64,000 nucleotides of DNA from Luteolibacter sp. LG18 (GTDB lineage: Bacteria > Verrucomicrobiota > Verrucomicrobiia > Verrucomicrobiales > Akkermansiaceae). Below the pieces are notes generated by a model. That model made no database searches. It saw nothing but the letters and a program-made list of their open reading frames with translations, and had not been told where the DNA came from. The position numbers and the translations under genes are program-made. Location of the stretch: the NCBI RefSeq assembly GCF_036322585.1, contig NZ_AP024600.1:2046001-2110000 (forward strand). Reading direction: 5' to 3'. Each line of letters starts with the position of its first letter. Positions within the stretch are counted from its first letter, which is position 1. Positions 8,169-15,961 of this stretch are shown in pieces.

Positions 8169-8933
8169 ATGAAACCCATCGTCTTCCGTTTTCTCACCCT
8201 GGCCGCGGCCTGCGGGCTTTGCGCCGGGCCCGCCGCCGCGCAGAGCGCGCGCTTCGGCGGCGTCGGCCGCAGCGACCGCGACCGCCAGTCGAAGCTCGAA
8301 ATGGAGGCCGGGGTGGTCTATTTCAACGACCCGGCGAAGCGCCCCGTCGAGCTGACGATCATCAAGGAGGCCCCCGTGTTCTCGGACAAGGAGGGCAGCC
8401 ACCGGCTCGGGTTCATCCAGGCTGGCCAAACGGTGAAGCTCGAGGCCATGACCGAGCGGGCCTACTACGTCCGCGGCAAGGGCACCACCGATGGCATCGC
8501 CGGTTGGGTGCCGCCGTGGGCCTTCTCCTCGAAGGACCCGAATTTCGTCGAGAACCTCAAGAAGCTCTACAGCCGCCAGATCGTGGTCCAGCGCCTCATC
8601 GCGAACCACCAGGTGGCCGTCGGCATGACCGTCTCCGAGGTCGCCACCTCTCTCGGCAAGCCGACCAAGACCGACCTCCGCAAAACCGGCAAGGGCGAGA
8701 CCGGCCGCTGGGAGTACATCGATTACGAGGACCAGAAGAACTACGCCCTCGTCCGCGATCCCTACACCGGCAACCTCTTCCGTCAGCTCGTCAGCGTGAC
8801 CCGGATCGAGAAGGGCAAGACCTCGGTCGAGTTCGACAACGGCTTCGTCACCGCCATCGAGGAAAGCGAGAACAACCGCCGCGGGGCGGGGGACGTGAGG
8901 CTCATCGTCCCGCCGATCGTGTTCGGGTGGTGA
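8169..8933 (+). CDS. Secreted protein with SH3-like region, unknown function
   Basis: 254 aa with a clear signal peptide (MKPIVFRFLTLAAACGLCAGPAAAQ). After it come VELTIIKEAPVFSDKEGSHRLG and a strand-rich stretch YYVRGKGTTDGIAGWVPPWAF, which looks like a bacterial SH3-type domain with its Trp-Val-Pro end. Downstream, VGMTVSEVATSLGKPTKTDLRKTG resembles the helix of SmpA/OmlA-like (BamE-type) small domains that begin 'G-T...V...LG-P'. The protein is probably periplasmic. The palindromic repeat block begins 52 nt after its stop. Confidence 0.75.
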   Translation: MKPIVFRFLTLAAACGLCAGPAAAQSARFGGVGRSDRDRQSKLEMEAGVVYFNDPAKRPVELTIIKEAPVFSDKEGSHRLGFIQAGQTVKLEAMTERAYYVRGKGTTDGIAGWVPPWAFSSKDPNFVENLKKLYSRQIVVQRLIANHQVAVGMTVSEVATSLGKPTKTDLRKTGKGETGRWEYIDYEDQKNYALVRDPYTGNLFRQLVSVTRIEKGKTSVEFDNGFVTAIEESENNRRGAGDVRLIVPPIVFGW

Positions 8934-8985
8934 TGTTGTCGGGGAGGATCGCCCTGTTTCCTACAGCATGCTTCCTCGATTCTTC

Positions 8986-9034
8986 AGTCGCGGAGCGACG
9001 CTTGATCGTAGCGGTGGGTTTCAACCCACGGGCC
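8986..9034 (+). repeat. REP-like palindromic unit 1
   Basis: A 49-nt unit made of two small hairpins: AGTCGCGGAGCGACG (self-complementary GTCGC/GCGAC arms), then a 34-nt part containing GGTGGGTTTCAACCCAC. It is a diverged copy of unit 2. It lies on the left flank of the RAYT transposase. Confidence 0.8.
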
Positions 9035-9056
9035 TTGTGGGGATGCGGTTCTCTGA

Positions 9057-9105
9057 AGTCGCGGAGCGACGTCTGATCGTAGCCGTGGGTTTCAACCCAC
9101 GGACC
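9057..9105 (+). repeat. REP-like palindromic unit 2
   Basis: A 49-nt unit with hairpins GTCGCGGAGCGAC and CCGTGGGTTTCAACCCACGG. Its reverse complement occurs at 9732-9780 with a single mismatch, so the two units bracket the transposase gene in inverted orientation. Confidence 0.85.
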
Positions 9106-9125
9106 TCGCGGCATTGTGGATTCTT

Positions 9126-9146
9126 GAGTCGCGTAGCGACGATGGA
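9126..9146 (+). repeat. Left terminal half-repeat of RAYT element
   Basis: A 21-nt sequence (GAGTCGCGTAGCGACG then ATGGA) that is repeated in inverted form at 9693-9713 with one mismatch. It carries only the first hairpin of the 49-nt unit. It lies 20 nt from the transposase stop and probably marks the element end. Confidence 0.75.
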
Positions 9147-9165
9147 AGGGCGGCAGGACCGGGAA

Positions 9166-9618
9166 TCAGTCCCATACATATCGCGGATCGAAGTCGATCT
9201 CGTGGCGCTGGAGAAACGCCAGATATTCCTCCTGGAAGGTTTTCACCCGATGGTGTTCGCGCTGGTTCCGGATGTATTCCGTCACGTCTCCAATGGAGGA
9301 GCGGCTCACCGTGAAAGCCCCGTAGCCATCCTGCCACTGGAAATCCTTCCGCTCCGGAAATGTTTTGCGAATCCACCCGGACGAGCCTCCTTTGATCAAT
9401 TGGGCCATCTTGCTGAGGGCCATTGTGGCCGGCGCCCTCAGCAGGATATGCACATGGTCCTCCACCCCGCCGATTTGCAAGGCGGTCATCGCGTTGTCGC
9501 GGGCAATCGCGGCCATGTAGCTCCAGATGCGCTCTTCCAGCTCCCGCGTGATCCATGGTTCACGGCCCTTTGTGCCGAAAACCACGTGGTAATGCAGGGA
9601 GGTGTAGGTGTTGCCCAT
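9166..9618 (-). mobile_element. REP-associated tyrosine transposase (RAYT / IS200-like TnpA, Y1 HUH family)
   Basis: 150 aa from ATG at 9618 (MGNTYTSLHYHVVFGTKGRE); the upstream extension lacks family character. The HUH motif is HVH at residues 55-57 (GGVEDHVHILL), and the catalytic tyrosine is probably Tyr115 in VTEYIRNQ, preceded by WQDGYGAF. These are Y1 single-strand transposase hallmarks. Length and the IS200-like core fit both IS200 TnpA and RAYTs. The flanking inverted palindromic repeats favour a RAYT that maintains REP elements. No accessory TnpB/IscB gene is present. Confidence 0.92.
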
Positions 9619-9692
9619 GGTGCTTGTCTTCGAAAATGGATGGAGCGCCGGATCTAACAAAAATCAAACATGGGAGGGGGAGTCGAGCCCGC

Positions 9693-9713
9693 TCCATCGT
9701 CGCTCCGCGACTC
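9693..9713 (-). repeat. Right terminal half-repeat of RAYT element
   Basis: Inverted copy of 9126-9146 with one mismatch (the reverse complement reads GAGTCGCGGAGCGACG then ATGGA). It lies 74 nt upstream of the transposase start. Confidence 0.75.
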
Positions 9714-9731
9714 CGATCGACATCCCCACGG

Positions 9732-9780
9732 GGTCCGTGGGTTGAAACCCACGGCTACGATCAGACGTCGCTACGCGACT
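9732..9780 (-). repeat. REP-like palindromic unit 3 (inverted)
   Basis: Reverse complement of the unit at 9057-9105 with one base difference in 49. With units 1 and 2 it forms an outward-symmetric frame around the transposase. It sits 34 nt past the stop of the FtsK/EssC-like gene and could also act as that operon's transcription end. Confidence 0.85.
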
Positions 9781-9814
9781 GGAGAGAAGGTGCCGACCGA
9801 ATGGTGAAAACCTC

Positions 9815-12800
9815 CTACTCTCTGAACTTCGCTGCCGCCTCCTCCAGCCACTCCTCATCCGGCAGCGCGTAGGGCCGGAAGGTCTCATCGCTGCCGAGGT
9901 GCTCGTTGTGGAAGAGCGCGCGGTGCAGCCCCAGCGCGGAGGCCGCTGGGCCGTCGATGAGGTTCGCGGAATCGTTCGCACTCATCTGGAACAGCACCCG
10001 CATTTCGAACTCGGCCATCAGCTTGCGCGGAATCCAGCGGCTGACGTTGTTCCAGGTATCTGTCGAGGTGATCACGTGCATGCCCGCGGGTCCGCCTTCG
10101 TTGAGGAGATTGGAGAACACCTGCGAGGGATTCGCGGCCGAGGAGGCATCGTCGTCCATCGAGAACCGGAAATCGTCCTCGGGCCGAAGCGCCTTGAACC
10201 GTTGCAGATCGCGCACGATCACGAAGACTTCCGGCGCATCGGCGGAAGCTCCCGCGGCGCGGCTTTCCAGCGTCGCGTTCACCTCCGTCATCAGCGCGGC
10301 CACCTCCGCCGGGCCGCCGACGCTGACCTTGTGCGGGAGGAGTTTGGTGAGCGCTTGGAACGACTCCTCGCCCGGCAGCTCCGCCGCGTTCGGATCGAGG
10401 ATCACGAACTCCGCTTGGCCCGCGGGATACTGCGAGGCCAGTGAAAGGATCGAGACCAGCAGCAGCGAGAACGTGCGCTCGCCGGACTGCCCCACCACCA
10501 GCAGGTGGCTGCCGCTCTGGCGTTGGAAACGCGCCTCGGTCGGGCCCTTGATCGAGTTCGGGGCACCCAGCCAGGCGCGGCCCGCGGCGGGGCGTTGGCT
10601 CGGGCGGTTCCGGAGCGCGGCGGCCAGTTCGACGTTGTCGCGGATCTCGGCCGGGGCATTGCCCTCGAACACGATCGGCACCGCGGGAAACTCCGCGCGT
10701 TGGCGGGCGAGCGCGGCCACCTCGTCGAGCAGCTTGTCCCGCTCCTGCTCGGCCAGCCACACGATCTGGAACGGGCTGTTCGCGGCGAGCGCGCCGGCCT
10801 GGTCGTTGTAGATGCCCTCGCCGGGACGGGTGAGCAGCCGCGGCGCGGGATTGTCCTCGTCCATGATCAGATGGGCGTCCGCCTCGTTGCACTGGAGCGC
10901 CACCCGGATCACCATCTGGCCGAGCGTCGCGCGGGCCAGCGTGTAGGCGCCGCCGAGCGTCTGCGAACCGAGGATCACGTGGATCCCGAAGGCACGGCCC
11001 TGGCGCACGATGCGATCGAGCAGCAGCGAGGCTTCCTGCGCCACCGCGTCGTCCTCGGTGAAGAACTCCTGGAACTCGTCGATCAACAGCAGCGTCCGCG
11101 GCAGCGGCGAGCCATTGCGGTTGTAGGAGGCCAGATCCTGTGAGCCTCCCTTGCGGAACAGTTCGCCGCGGCGGCGCAGCTCCTGGTCCACCTGCTGGAG
11201 CACGCTCAGCGCGAATTCGCGGTCGCTCTCGATCGCCACCACCCGCGCGTGCGGCAGGTGCTTCGAGCCGTAGCACTTGAACTCCACGCCCTTCTTGAAG
11301 TCCACCAGGTAGAACTCCACCTGCTCCGGGCTGCACCACAGCGCCAGGTTGGTGATGATCACGTGGAAGAGGGTGGACTTGCCCGATCCGGTCTTGCCCG
11401 CCACCAGCATGTGCTGGCGCGTGCCCTTGCCGATCGCGAGCATCTGGAGCTTCTTCGCGCCCGCGCGCCCGATCGGCACGCGCAGTTCCTCGGAGGTGTC
11501 CAGCGTCCAGCGCTCGGCCACCGGCGGGGTGATGTGGGAGAACGGAACCTGCACCCGGTTCGAGTCGATGCTCGCTTGGCCGATGCGGTGGATCAGCGTG
11601 CTCATGTCCTCGTCGGAAGGCGGCGTGTCGAACACCACCTCGTGGGCCGCGTGCGTGGGATCGGCGAGGTGAAACTTGCCATGGTCCAGCGTCACCCGCA
11701 GGCAGGCGCGGCGCAGTTCCTCGTCGAGCCCCGGGTCGATCGTCTGCTGTCGGAGATCGCACTGGATCAGCAGGTGCACGCCGCAGCGCGCGCCGCTGGC
11801 CGCGATCGAGCGCAGCCGCTTCGATGCCGTCTCGCTGAAGGCCGCCGGGAATCCGCCGATCACCAGGAAACGGTATTTCTCCGCCACGCTGCCGGCCTGC
11901 GCGTTGTAGTCGGCGATGGTGGCGTACTCGTTGCGGAGATACATCTGGATCACCTTCTCGATGTGCTCGCACAGCTCGGCGAGGCGCTCCTCGATCTGCG
12001 TGGTTTGCGTCCAGATGCGGTTCGTGATGAGCGTCTCCTCGTAGTCGGCGAGGTGCATCAGCCCGGCGAATCCGCGCCCGAGTCCCACCGGATCGATGAA
12101 CACGAACGAGGCCCGGCCCGGCGGAAGGCTTGCGAACAGGCGCAGCGCGATGCCATTGATCGCGGCGATGGCGGTCGCCGGATCGCCGGTGGTCTCGATC
12201 ATCAGCGAACCATGCTGCGGGAACCCGAGCGCCAGCGGTACCTGGAGCACCGCTTCGCCCGGCAGCGGCAGGCGTGGGGATTTCGGAATGCCGCCGTTCT
12301 GTTTCGCGAGATCCACTTGGAGGTGGCCGATGCGGATCGCGGCGGGCGTTTCCTCCGGCGGTGCCCAGCGTTCACATTGTTCCTGCGTCCACGCCGGATA
12401 GCGGGCCTCGGCTGGCGCGGCCAAGGCGTCCACCTCGGCCTTCAGTGGGACAACGGCGGCCTCCCAAGGCGGAACCAATTCGGAGATCGAGGCGTTGATG
12501 GCGCGTTCGATTACCGCCATCGCGTCGTCGCGTTCGTGGGAACGCGTTAGCGCCATCTCCGCGGAGTCCGAGTGGCTCATTCCCAGCGCGGCCTCGTGGC
12601 GGCGCTTGAGGTTGGCGAGGTTCCGCTGGTGGAGTTGGTCGTGTTTCGCGGGGATTCGGGCATGGCGTGCATCGACCTTCTTCATCGCTTCCACCGTTTG
12701 GGCCCGCAGTTCGGCGTCGGTTTGCCCGAATACCTCGCTGATCCGCTCGTTCTGATCGTGCTCCTCCTTCTCCACCCGCGTCTTCAGATCCGCGACCCGC

Positions 12801-13681
12801 GCGCTGGAAAGCATCCGGGCCGCCGCCGCGTGTTCCTTGGCCGCTAGAAGCGCCGCGACCGCCCGGCGTCCGGTCGACCACGAGAGGCCGAGCGCCACCA
12901 GCCAGGCCGCGGCGATCGCGCCCTCGGTGATGGCCAGCCCCGGCATCAACGGCGTGCCGGAGCGGGAAAGCCAGACGTGCACCGCCGCGCCGATCGCCGC
13001 CAGCACCACCCACGGCAGGAAACGGAACAGTTTCGCCAGCGGCAGCCGGTGCGCCGCGGCCACTGCCTCGCGGGCTTCCTCCAGATCCGCCACCACGGCC
13101 TCGCGCAACACCGCGGGTTCGCCCGCCGCCAGGGTCTTCACCCGGGCCTTGTCGATCTGGTCGACACCGCGGAGCAGCAGCGGAGCGAACGATCGCAGCG
13201 CCTTCTTCAGCGAAACCTTCAGCTCTTCCCGTGCCTGGAGATCGCCCGCCAGCACTTCCTTGAACGCCCGGTGGCCCTCCGCTGCCCGGGCGAGATCCTT
13301 CTGTCGCCGCTGGCGATCCGCCACCATCGAACCATGCGCGGCGCGCACCTTGCCGTCCTTCTCCTCCTGCATCCGCGCCGAGAGCGCCTTCCGGCTGGCG
13401 TGCCACGCGTTCTGGATCCACGTACGACGTTTCTCGTAGAGAGCCTGCTGCCGCTCGACCCTCCGCTCGTGCTCCCGCCGCAGTTCCTCGGTGCGGTTGG
13501 CGAGCGTCTGGCGGTCGTGGTTCTCCTTCGCGGACACATCCCGGATCACGCGCACGCGCTGCTCCTCGCGGGACTTCGCCAGTTCCTGTTCGCGGGCCAC
13601 GGTCCTGCCGATCCCTTCCTGGAGACGGGCGAGTTTTTCCAGCACCTGGCCGGGGTCGATGGGGTCATTCACAATCGGCAT
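9815..13681 (-). CDS. Membrane-anchored FtsK/SpoIIIE-EssC-like ATPase, type VII secretion-like
   Basis: 1288 aa. In order: a charged coiled coil (about 10-210); two membrane helices (FLPWVVLAAIGAAVHVWL, 221-238, and about 248-267); a second coiled coil (about 285-395); a degenerate ATPase-like domain with ASFVFIDPVGLGRG (about 490-690); an intact FtsK domain with Walker A GKTGSGKST (763-771) and Walker B LLLIDEFQEF (864-873); and a last domain with a degenerate P-loop VVGQSGERT (about 1060-1250). Several tandem FtsK-type domains behind a two-helix anchor are the EccC/EssC layout and not that of chromosomal FtsK, which has four TM helices, one motor and a gamma domain. It is the last gene of an operon with a WXG100-like gene, and its start overlaps the 70-aa gene by 17 nt. 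A secretion motor is inferred. Confidence 0.85.
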   Translation of the reverse strand: MPIVNDPIDPGQVLEKLARLQEGIGRTVAREQELAKSREEQRVRVIRDVSAKENHDRQTLANRTEELRREHERRVERQQALYEKRRTWIQNAWHASRKALSARMQEEKDGKVRAAHGSMVADRQRRQKDLARAAEGHRAFKEVLAGDLQAREELKVSLKKALRSFAPLLLRGVDQIDKARVKTLAAGEPAVLREAVVADLEEAREAVAAAHRLPLAKLFRFLPWVVLAAIGAAVHVWLSRSGTPLMPGLAITEGAIAAAWLVALGLSWSTGRRAVAALLAAKEHAAAARMLSSARVADLKTRVEKEEHDQNERISEVFGQTDAELRAQTVEAMKKVDARHARIPAKHDQLHQRNLANLKRRHEAALGMSHSDSAEMALTRSHERDDAMAVIERAINASISELVPPWEAAVVPLKAEVDALAAPAEARYPAWTQEQCERWAPPEETPAAIRIGHLQVDLAKQNGGIPKSPRLPLPGEAVLQVPLALGFPQHGSLMIETTGDPATAIAAINGIALRLFASLPPGRASFVFIDPVGLGRGFAGLMHLADYEETLITNRIWTQTTQIEERLAELCEHIEKVIQMYLRNEYATIADYNAQAGSVAEKYRFLVIGGFPAAFSETASKRLRSIAASGARCGVHLLIQCDLRQQTIDPGLDEELRRACLRVTLDHGKFHLADPTHAAHEVVFDTPPSDEDMSTLIHRIGQASIDSNRVQVPFSHITPPVAERWTLDTSEELRVPIGRAGAKKLQMLAIGKGTRQHMLVAGKTGSGKSTLFHVIITNLALWCSPEQVEFYLVDFKKGVEFKCYGSKHLPHARVVAIESDREFALSVLQQVDQELRRRGELFRKGGSQDLASYNRNGSPLPRTLLLIDEFQEFFTEDDAVAQEASLLLDRIVRQGRAFGIHVILGSQTLGGAYTLARATLGQMVIRVALQCNEADAHLIMDEDNPAPRLLTRPGEGIYNDQAGALAANSPFQIVWLAEQERDKLLDEVAALARQRAEFPAVPIVFEGNAPAEIRDNVELAAALRNRPSQRPAAGRAWLGAPNSIKGPTEARFQRQSGSHLLVVGQSGERTFSLLLVSILSLASQYPAGQAEFVILDPNAAELPGEESFQALTKLLPHKVSVGGPAEVAALMTEVNATLESRAAGASADAPEVFVIVRDLQRFKALRPEDDFRFSMDDDASSAANPSQVFSNLLNEGGPAGMHVITSTDTWNNVSRWIPRKLMAEFEMRVLFQMSANDSANLIDGPAASALGLHRALFHNEHLGSDETFRPYALPDEEWLEEAAAKFRE

Positions 13682-13877
13682 GGACTTGGGAAAGGAGGCG
13701 TTCGATCTCCTCGATGACTTTCACGGTGGCGCTCACGCTCGACTCGAGGTCGGAGAGATAGGTTTCCTCGAACTCGAGCGCCTTGCGGTCGCGCCACGAG
13801 CCGCGGGTTTCCAGCCACCGCGCCTGGAGCTGGCCGGTGGCGCCGGTGAGGAGCCCTTTGCTGTTCGAGACGCTCAT
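13665..13877 (-). CDS. Small helical protein, 70 aa, type VII-like operon
   Basis: From ATG at 13877 (MSVSNSKGLLTGATGQLQARW). The body is alpha-helical: WRDRKALEFEETYLSDLESSVSATVKVIEEIERLLSQV, with a Trp before an acidic amphipathic helix, reminiscent of the C-terminal half of a WXG100 helical hairpin. Its ATG overlaps the TGA of the 177-aa gene (ATGA) and its 3' end overlaps the ATPase start by 17 nt, so translation is very probably coupled in both directions. Not recognised as a named family. A substrate, chaperone or adaptor of the ATPase is plausible. Confidence 0.75.
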   Translation of the reverse strand: MSVSNSKGLLTGATGQLQARWLETRGSWRDRKALEFEETYLSDLESSVSATVKVIEEIERLLSQVHADCE

Positions 13878-14407
13878 GAGGGGTTTGGGGGATCGGTCGG
13901 GGTTTCGGGAGCCGGGTTCGCGGGCTGCACCGGACGCTGGGTTTCGGCGTAGGCCTGGAGGGATTTGATGGTCTCTCCCAAGGAGAAAACCCCGCGCGGC
14001 AATTGTTGTCCCAATTGTCCGAACATCCGGTCCAGTTGGCGGACCAGCGGCTCGGCGCGGTTGTCGAATTGCTTCCGCCAATGCTGGACCACCCGCAGCC
14101 GCTCCTCCGCCTCCTCGACCAGCCGCTTGCACTTCTGGACGTTCATTTTTTGCAGCGCGTGGCTGCCCTTCGGGTCGGTGAGGGTGGCGCTGTAGAGCTC
14201 CTGCTCGGCCTGTTCCAGCCGCTTCGCCTGGCGCTTCACCTGCATCCCCCAGTGCTGGAGGCGGTCGGTGTCCAGCCAGGTCCGGGTGCGGCGCACGTCG
14301 CCCACCATCTCCTCCAGCGCGGACCGCGCCTGGTTGATGTAGCGGATCAGGTCCGCCCGGAAATGTTCCAGGGCTTCGATCGAGGCGATCCGGGCTTGGT
14401 CCGACAT
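13874..14407 (-). CDS. Helical-bundle protein with Pro-rich tail, type VII-like operon
   Basis: 177 aa, no signal peptide or membrane segment. It is almost entirely helical (residues about 5-150), with heptad-like runs such as YINQARSALEEMVGDV, QVKRQAKRLEQAEQELYSAT and RLVEEAEERLRVVQHWRKQF, then a Pro/Thr tail from about 158 ending TPTDPPNPS. A helical N-terminal bundle with a disordered tail is common in proteins encoded beside WXG100 genes. No WXG motif is evident, though Trp occurs at TWLD and HWG. It begins 28 nt after the WXG100-like gene and overlaps the 70-aa gene by ATGA. Function unknown. Confidence 0.75.
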   Translation of the reverse strand: MSDQARIASIEALEHFRADLIRYINQARSALEEMVGDVRRTRTWLDTDRLQHWGMQVKRQAKRLEQAEQELYSATLTDPKGSHALQKMNVQKCKRLVEEAEERLRVVQHWRKQFDNRAEPLVRQLDRMFGQLGQQLPRGVFSLGETIKSLQAYAETQRPVQPANPAPETPTDPPNPS

Positions 14408-14435
14408 GGCGGGTGGGGAAGGGAACCGGCCGGGT

Positions 14436-14708
14436 TCAGCGTTGGTCGAGGTACTGCTGGATGCGCTCCGCCTTCCGCAGCAGATACGGCGTGTGGCGGT
14501 CCGACAGCTCCAGAAAGGCCTTCAGGGTCTTCATCAACTGGGTGAACTCGCCCGCGAACTTCTCCTGCTCCTGATCCTGCCACGTTTCACCCAGCGCCGT
14601 GAAGCGCGCCATCAGCGAGGCGGAGCGCTCGCGCAGATCTCCATTGAAACGCTTCAGCTCCGCCGCGAAACGACGGACCTCCTCGGGATCGATGATGGCT
14701 TGGGACAT
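14436..14708 (-). CDS. WXG100-like protein (WxD variant)
   Basis: 90 aa from ATG at 14708 (MSQAIIDPEEVRRFAAELKRF); an in-frame ATG lies at 14741. The protein is predicted as two helices with a turn near the middle. The turn reads ALGETWQDQEQEKFAGEF: Trp43 at the usual central position, Asp45 where canonical ESAT-6/WXG100 proteins have Gly, then the aromatic spacing (Phe51, Phe55) typical of the second helix. It ends PYLLRKAERIQQYLDQR. WXG100 proteins are exported as dimers by EssC/EccC motors, and one is encoded three genes downstream. This is the first gene of the operon, behind the thuA terminator. Confidence 0.75.
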   Translation of the reverse strand: MSQAIIDPEEVRRFAAELKRFNGDLRERSASLMARFTALGETWQDQEQEKFAGEFTQLMKTLKAFLELSDRHTPYLLRKAERIQQYLDQR

Positions 14709-14805
14709 GACGGTGGTGCCATTCCGGCACTTATCCATCATTCAACGTCATCCTCTTCGCGGACGCCAGTTTCATTCTCGGTTCCCCCGCCTTCGCGTGA
14801 AAGAA

Positions 14806-14838
14806 AAAGGGCACCTCCCGCCCGGGGAGGTGCCCTTT
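14806..14838 (-). terminator. Intrinsic terminator behind thuA-like gene
   Basis: A perfect 14-bp stem (AAAGGGCACCTCCC with its complement at 14825-14838) and a 5-nt loop, with A/T tracts on both sides. It lies 17 nt past the thuA-like stop and before the type VII-like operon, so it should separate the two transcription units. Confidence 0.85.
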
Positions 14839-14855
14839 GTAAAAGAGCGGTAAAA

Positions 14856-15821
14856 TCAATGGACGGCAGCCGGTGCCGGAGCCCCCGCGGCGGCCGGTTT
14901 CGCGGCGGCGGCAGGCTTCGGTTCGACGTACGGCGGGTTCGTCATCGCTCCCGGCGCGGTCGCCTTGAGGTTCGGCGTCACGTCCGCCTTCACCTCGCCC
15001 AGCGCCCACTTCACGCCGCCGGTGAGGATCGATTGGAAGATCGGGTTCGTCCACACATCCTCGCGGTGGCCCATCGCCGTGTACCAGACGCGGCCCTTGC
15101 CCTCCTGGCGGGCCCAGGTGTTCGGGAAGGCGGGGCGCTTGTAGGGATCGCCCTTCATGGCGGGGGAGTCGATCACCGTCAGCACGTGGATGTCGGAGTT
15201 GAAATCCTTCAGCGAGTACCATTCCTCCGGGAACGAGAAGTCCTTCGGCAGCTCCGCGAAACCCGGGAACTTCGGATCGGCCACGGTCAGCTTCGCCGGC
15301 TGCTGGGCCCCGTGGAGGATGAACTCCGCGCCGATGAAGTGGACGTAGGGATCCGCCTTCGCGCCGTGGTTCACATAGCGCTCCGGGCCCTTCTTGCTCT
15401 CGTTGTCGGTGTGGAAGGTGTCGGTCGCCGAGTGGGTGCCGATGAAGCCGTGGCCCGCCCGCACGTAGTCGAACAGCGCCTGCTTGCCCGCCGCTGTCAT
15501 CGCCGGCTGCTTGTCGGTGCCCTCGGTCAGCAGGTCGCCGGTGGTGTAGAAGAACACCGCGTCGAACTGGTTCAGGTAGTCCTTGCCGAACTTCGAGCCG
15601 TCCTTCGAGAAGGTGAACTCCCAGCCGTTCTTCTCCCCGAGCTCGAGGAGCTGCTTCTCCGCGAAGCTCGGCTGGCCTTTCTTGTAGGAGATCACGTCGT
15701 GCTCGAACCCGCTCGATTTCGAGAAGAACAGGATCTTCTTCTTGGCGGCATCGGCAGCGTGGCTGGGAGCGGCGACGAGCATGGCAAGGGACCCCAGGGT
15801 CAGGGCGATTCGTGGCGACAT
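14856..15821 (-). CDS. ThuA domain-containing secreted protein
   Basis: 321 aa with a signal peptide (MSPRIALTLGSLAMLVAAPSHA). The ThuA fold (class I glutamine-amidotransferase-like) is shown by KKKILFFSKSSGFEHDVI, FDAVFFYTTGDLL, YVRAGHGFIGTHSATDTFH, HVLTVIDSP and RVWYTAMGHRED. An Ala/Pro-rich tail (AAAAKPAAAGAPAPAAVH) follows about residue 295. ThuA proteins occur in carbohydrate-use gene sets; the usual active-site Cys is not obvious here and the reaction is unknown. It is divergent from the sugar acetyltransferase. A second ThuA gene lies at 44647-45558. Confidence 0.92.
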   Translation of the reverse strand: MSPRIALTLGSLAMLVAAPSHAADAAKKKILFFSKSSGFEHDVISYKKGQPSFAEKQLLELGEKNGWEFTFSKDGSKFGKDYLNQFDAVFFYTTGDLLTEGTDKQPAMTAAGKQALFDYVRAGHGFIGTHSATDTFHTDNESKKGPERYVNHGAKADPYVHFIGAEFILHGAQQPAKLTVADPKFPGFAELPKDFSFPEEWYSLKDFNSDIHVLTVIDSPAMKGDPYKRPAFPNTWARQEGKGRVWYTAMGHREDVWTNPIFQSILTGGVKWALGEVKADVTPNLKATAPGAMTNPPYVEPKPAAAAKPAAAGAPAPAAVH

Positions 15822-15961
15822 GGGAAAAGCCTACCACGGCTTTCGTTGTTGAAAAGCGCCGTCTGCATGCAACTTTCTGCGCGGTTCTCCCATACAGTTC
15901 CGGCGGGAAAAGAGGGGATTTTTCCGGTGGCGGGGACGCCATTCCCGCCCATCTTCCGGCC

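Noticed and set aside
9815..13681. Chromosomal DNA translocase FtsK
   Set aside because: No four-helix N-terminus or gamma domain; it has a coiled coil, two TM helices, several FtsK-type domains and a WXG100-like neighbour.
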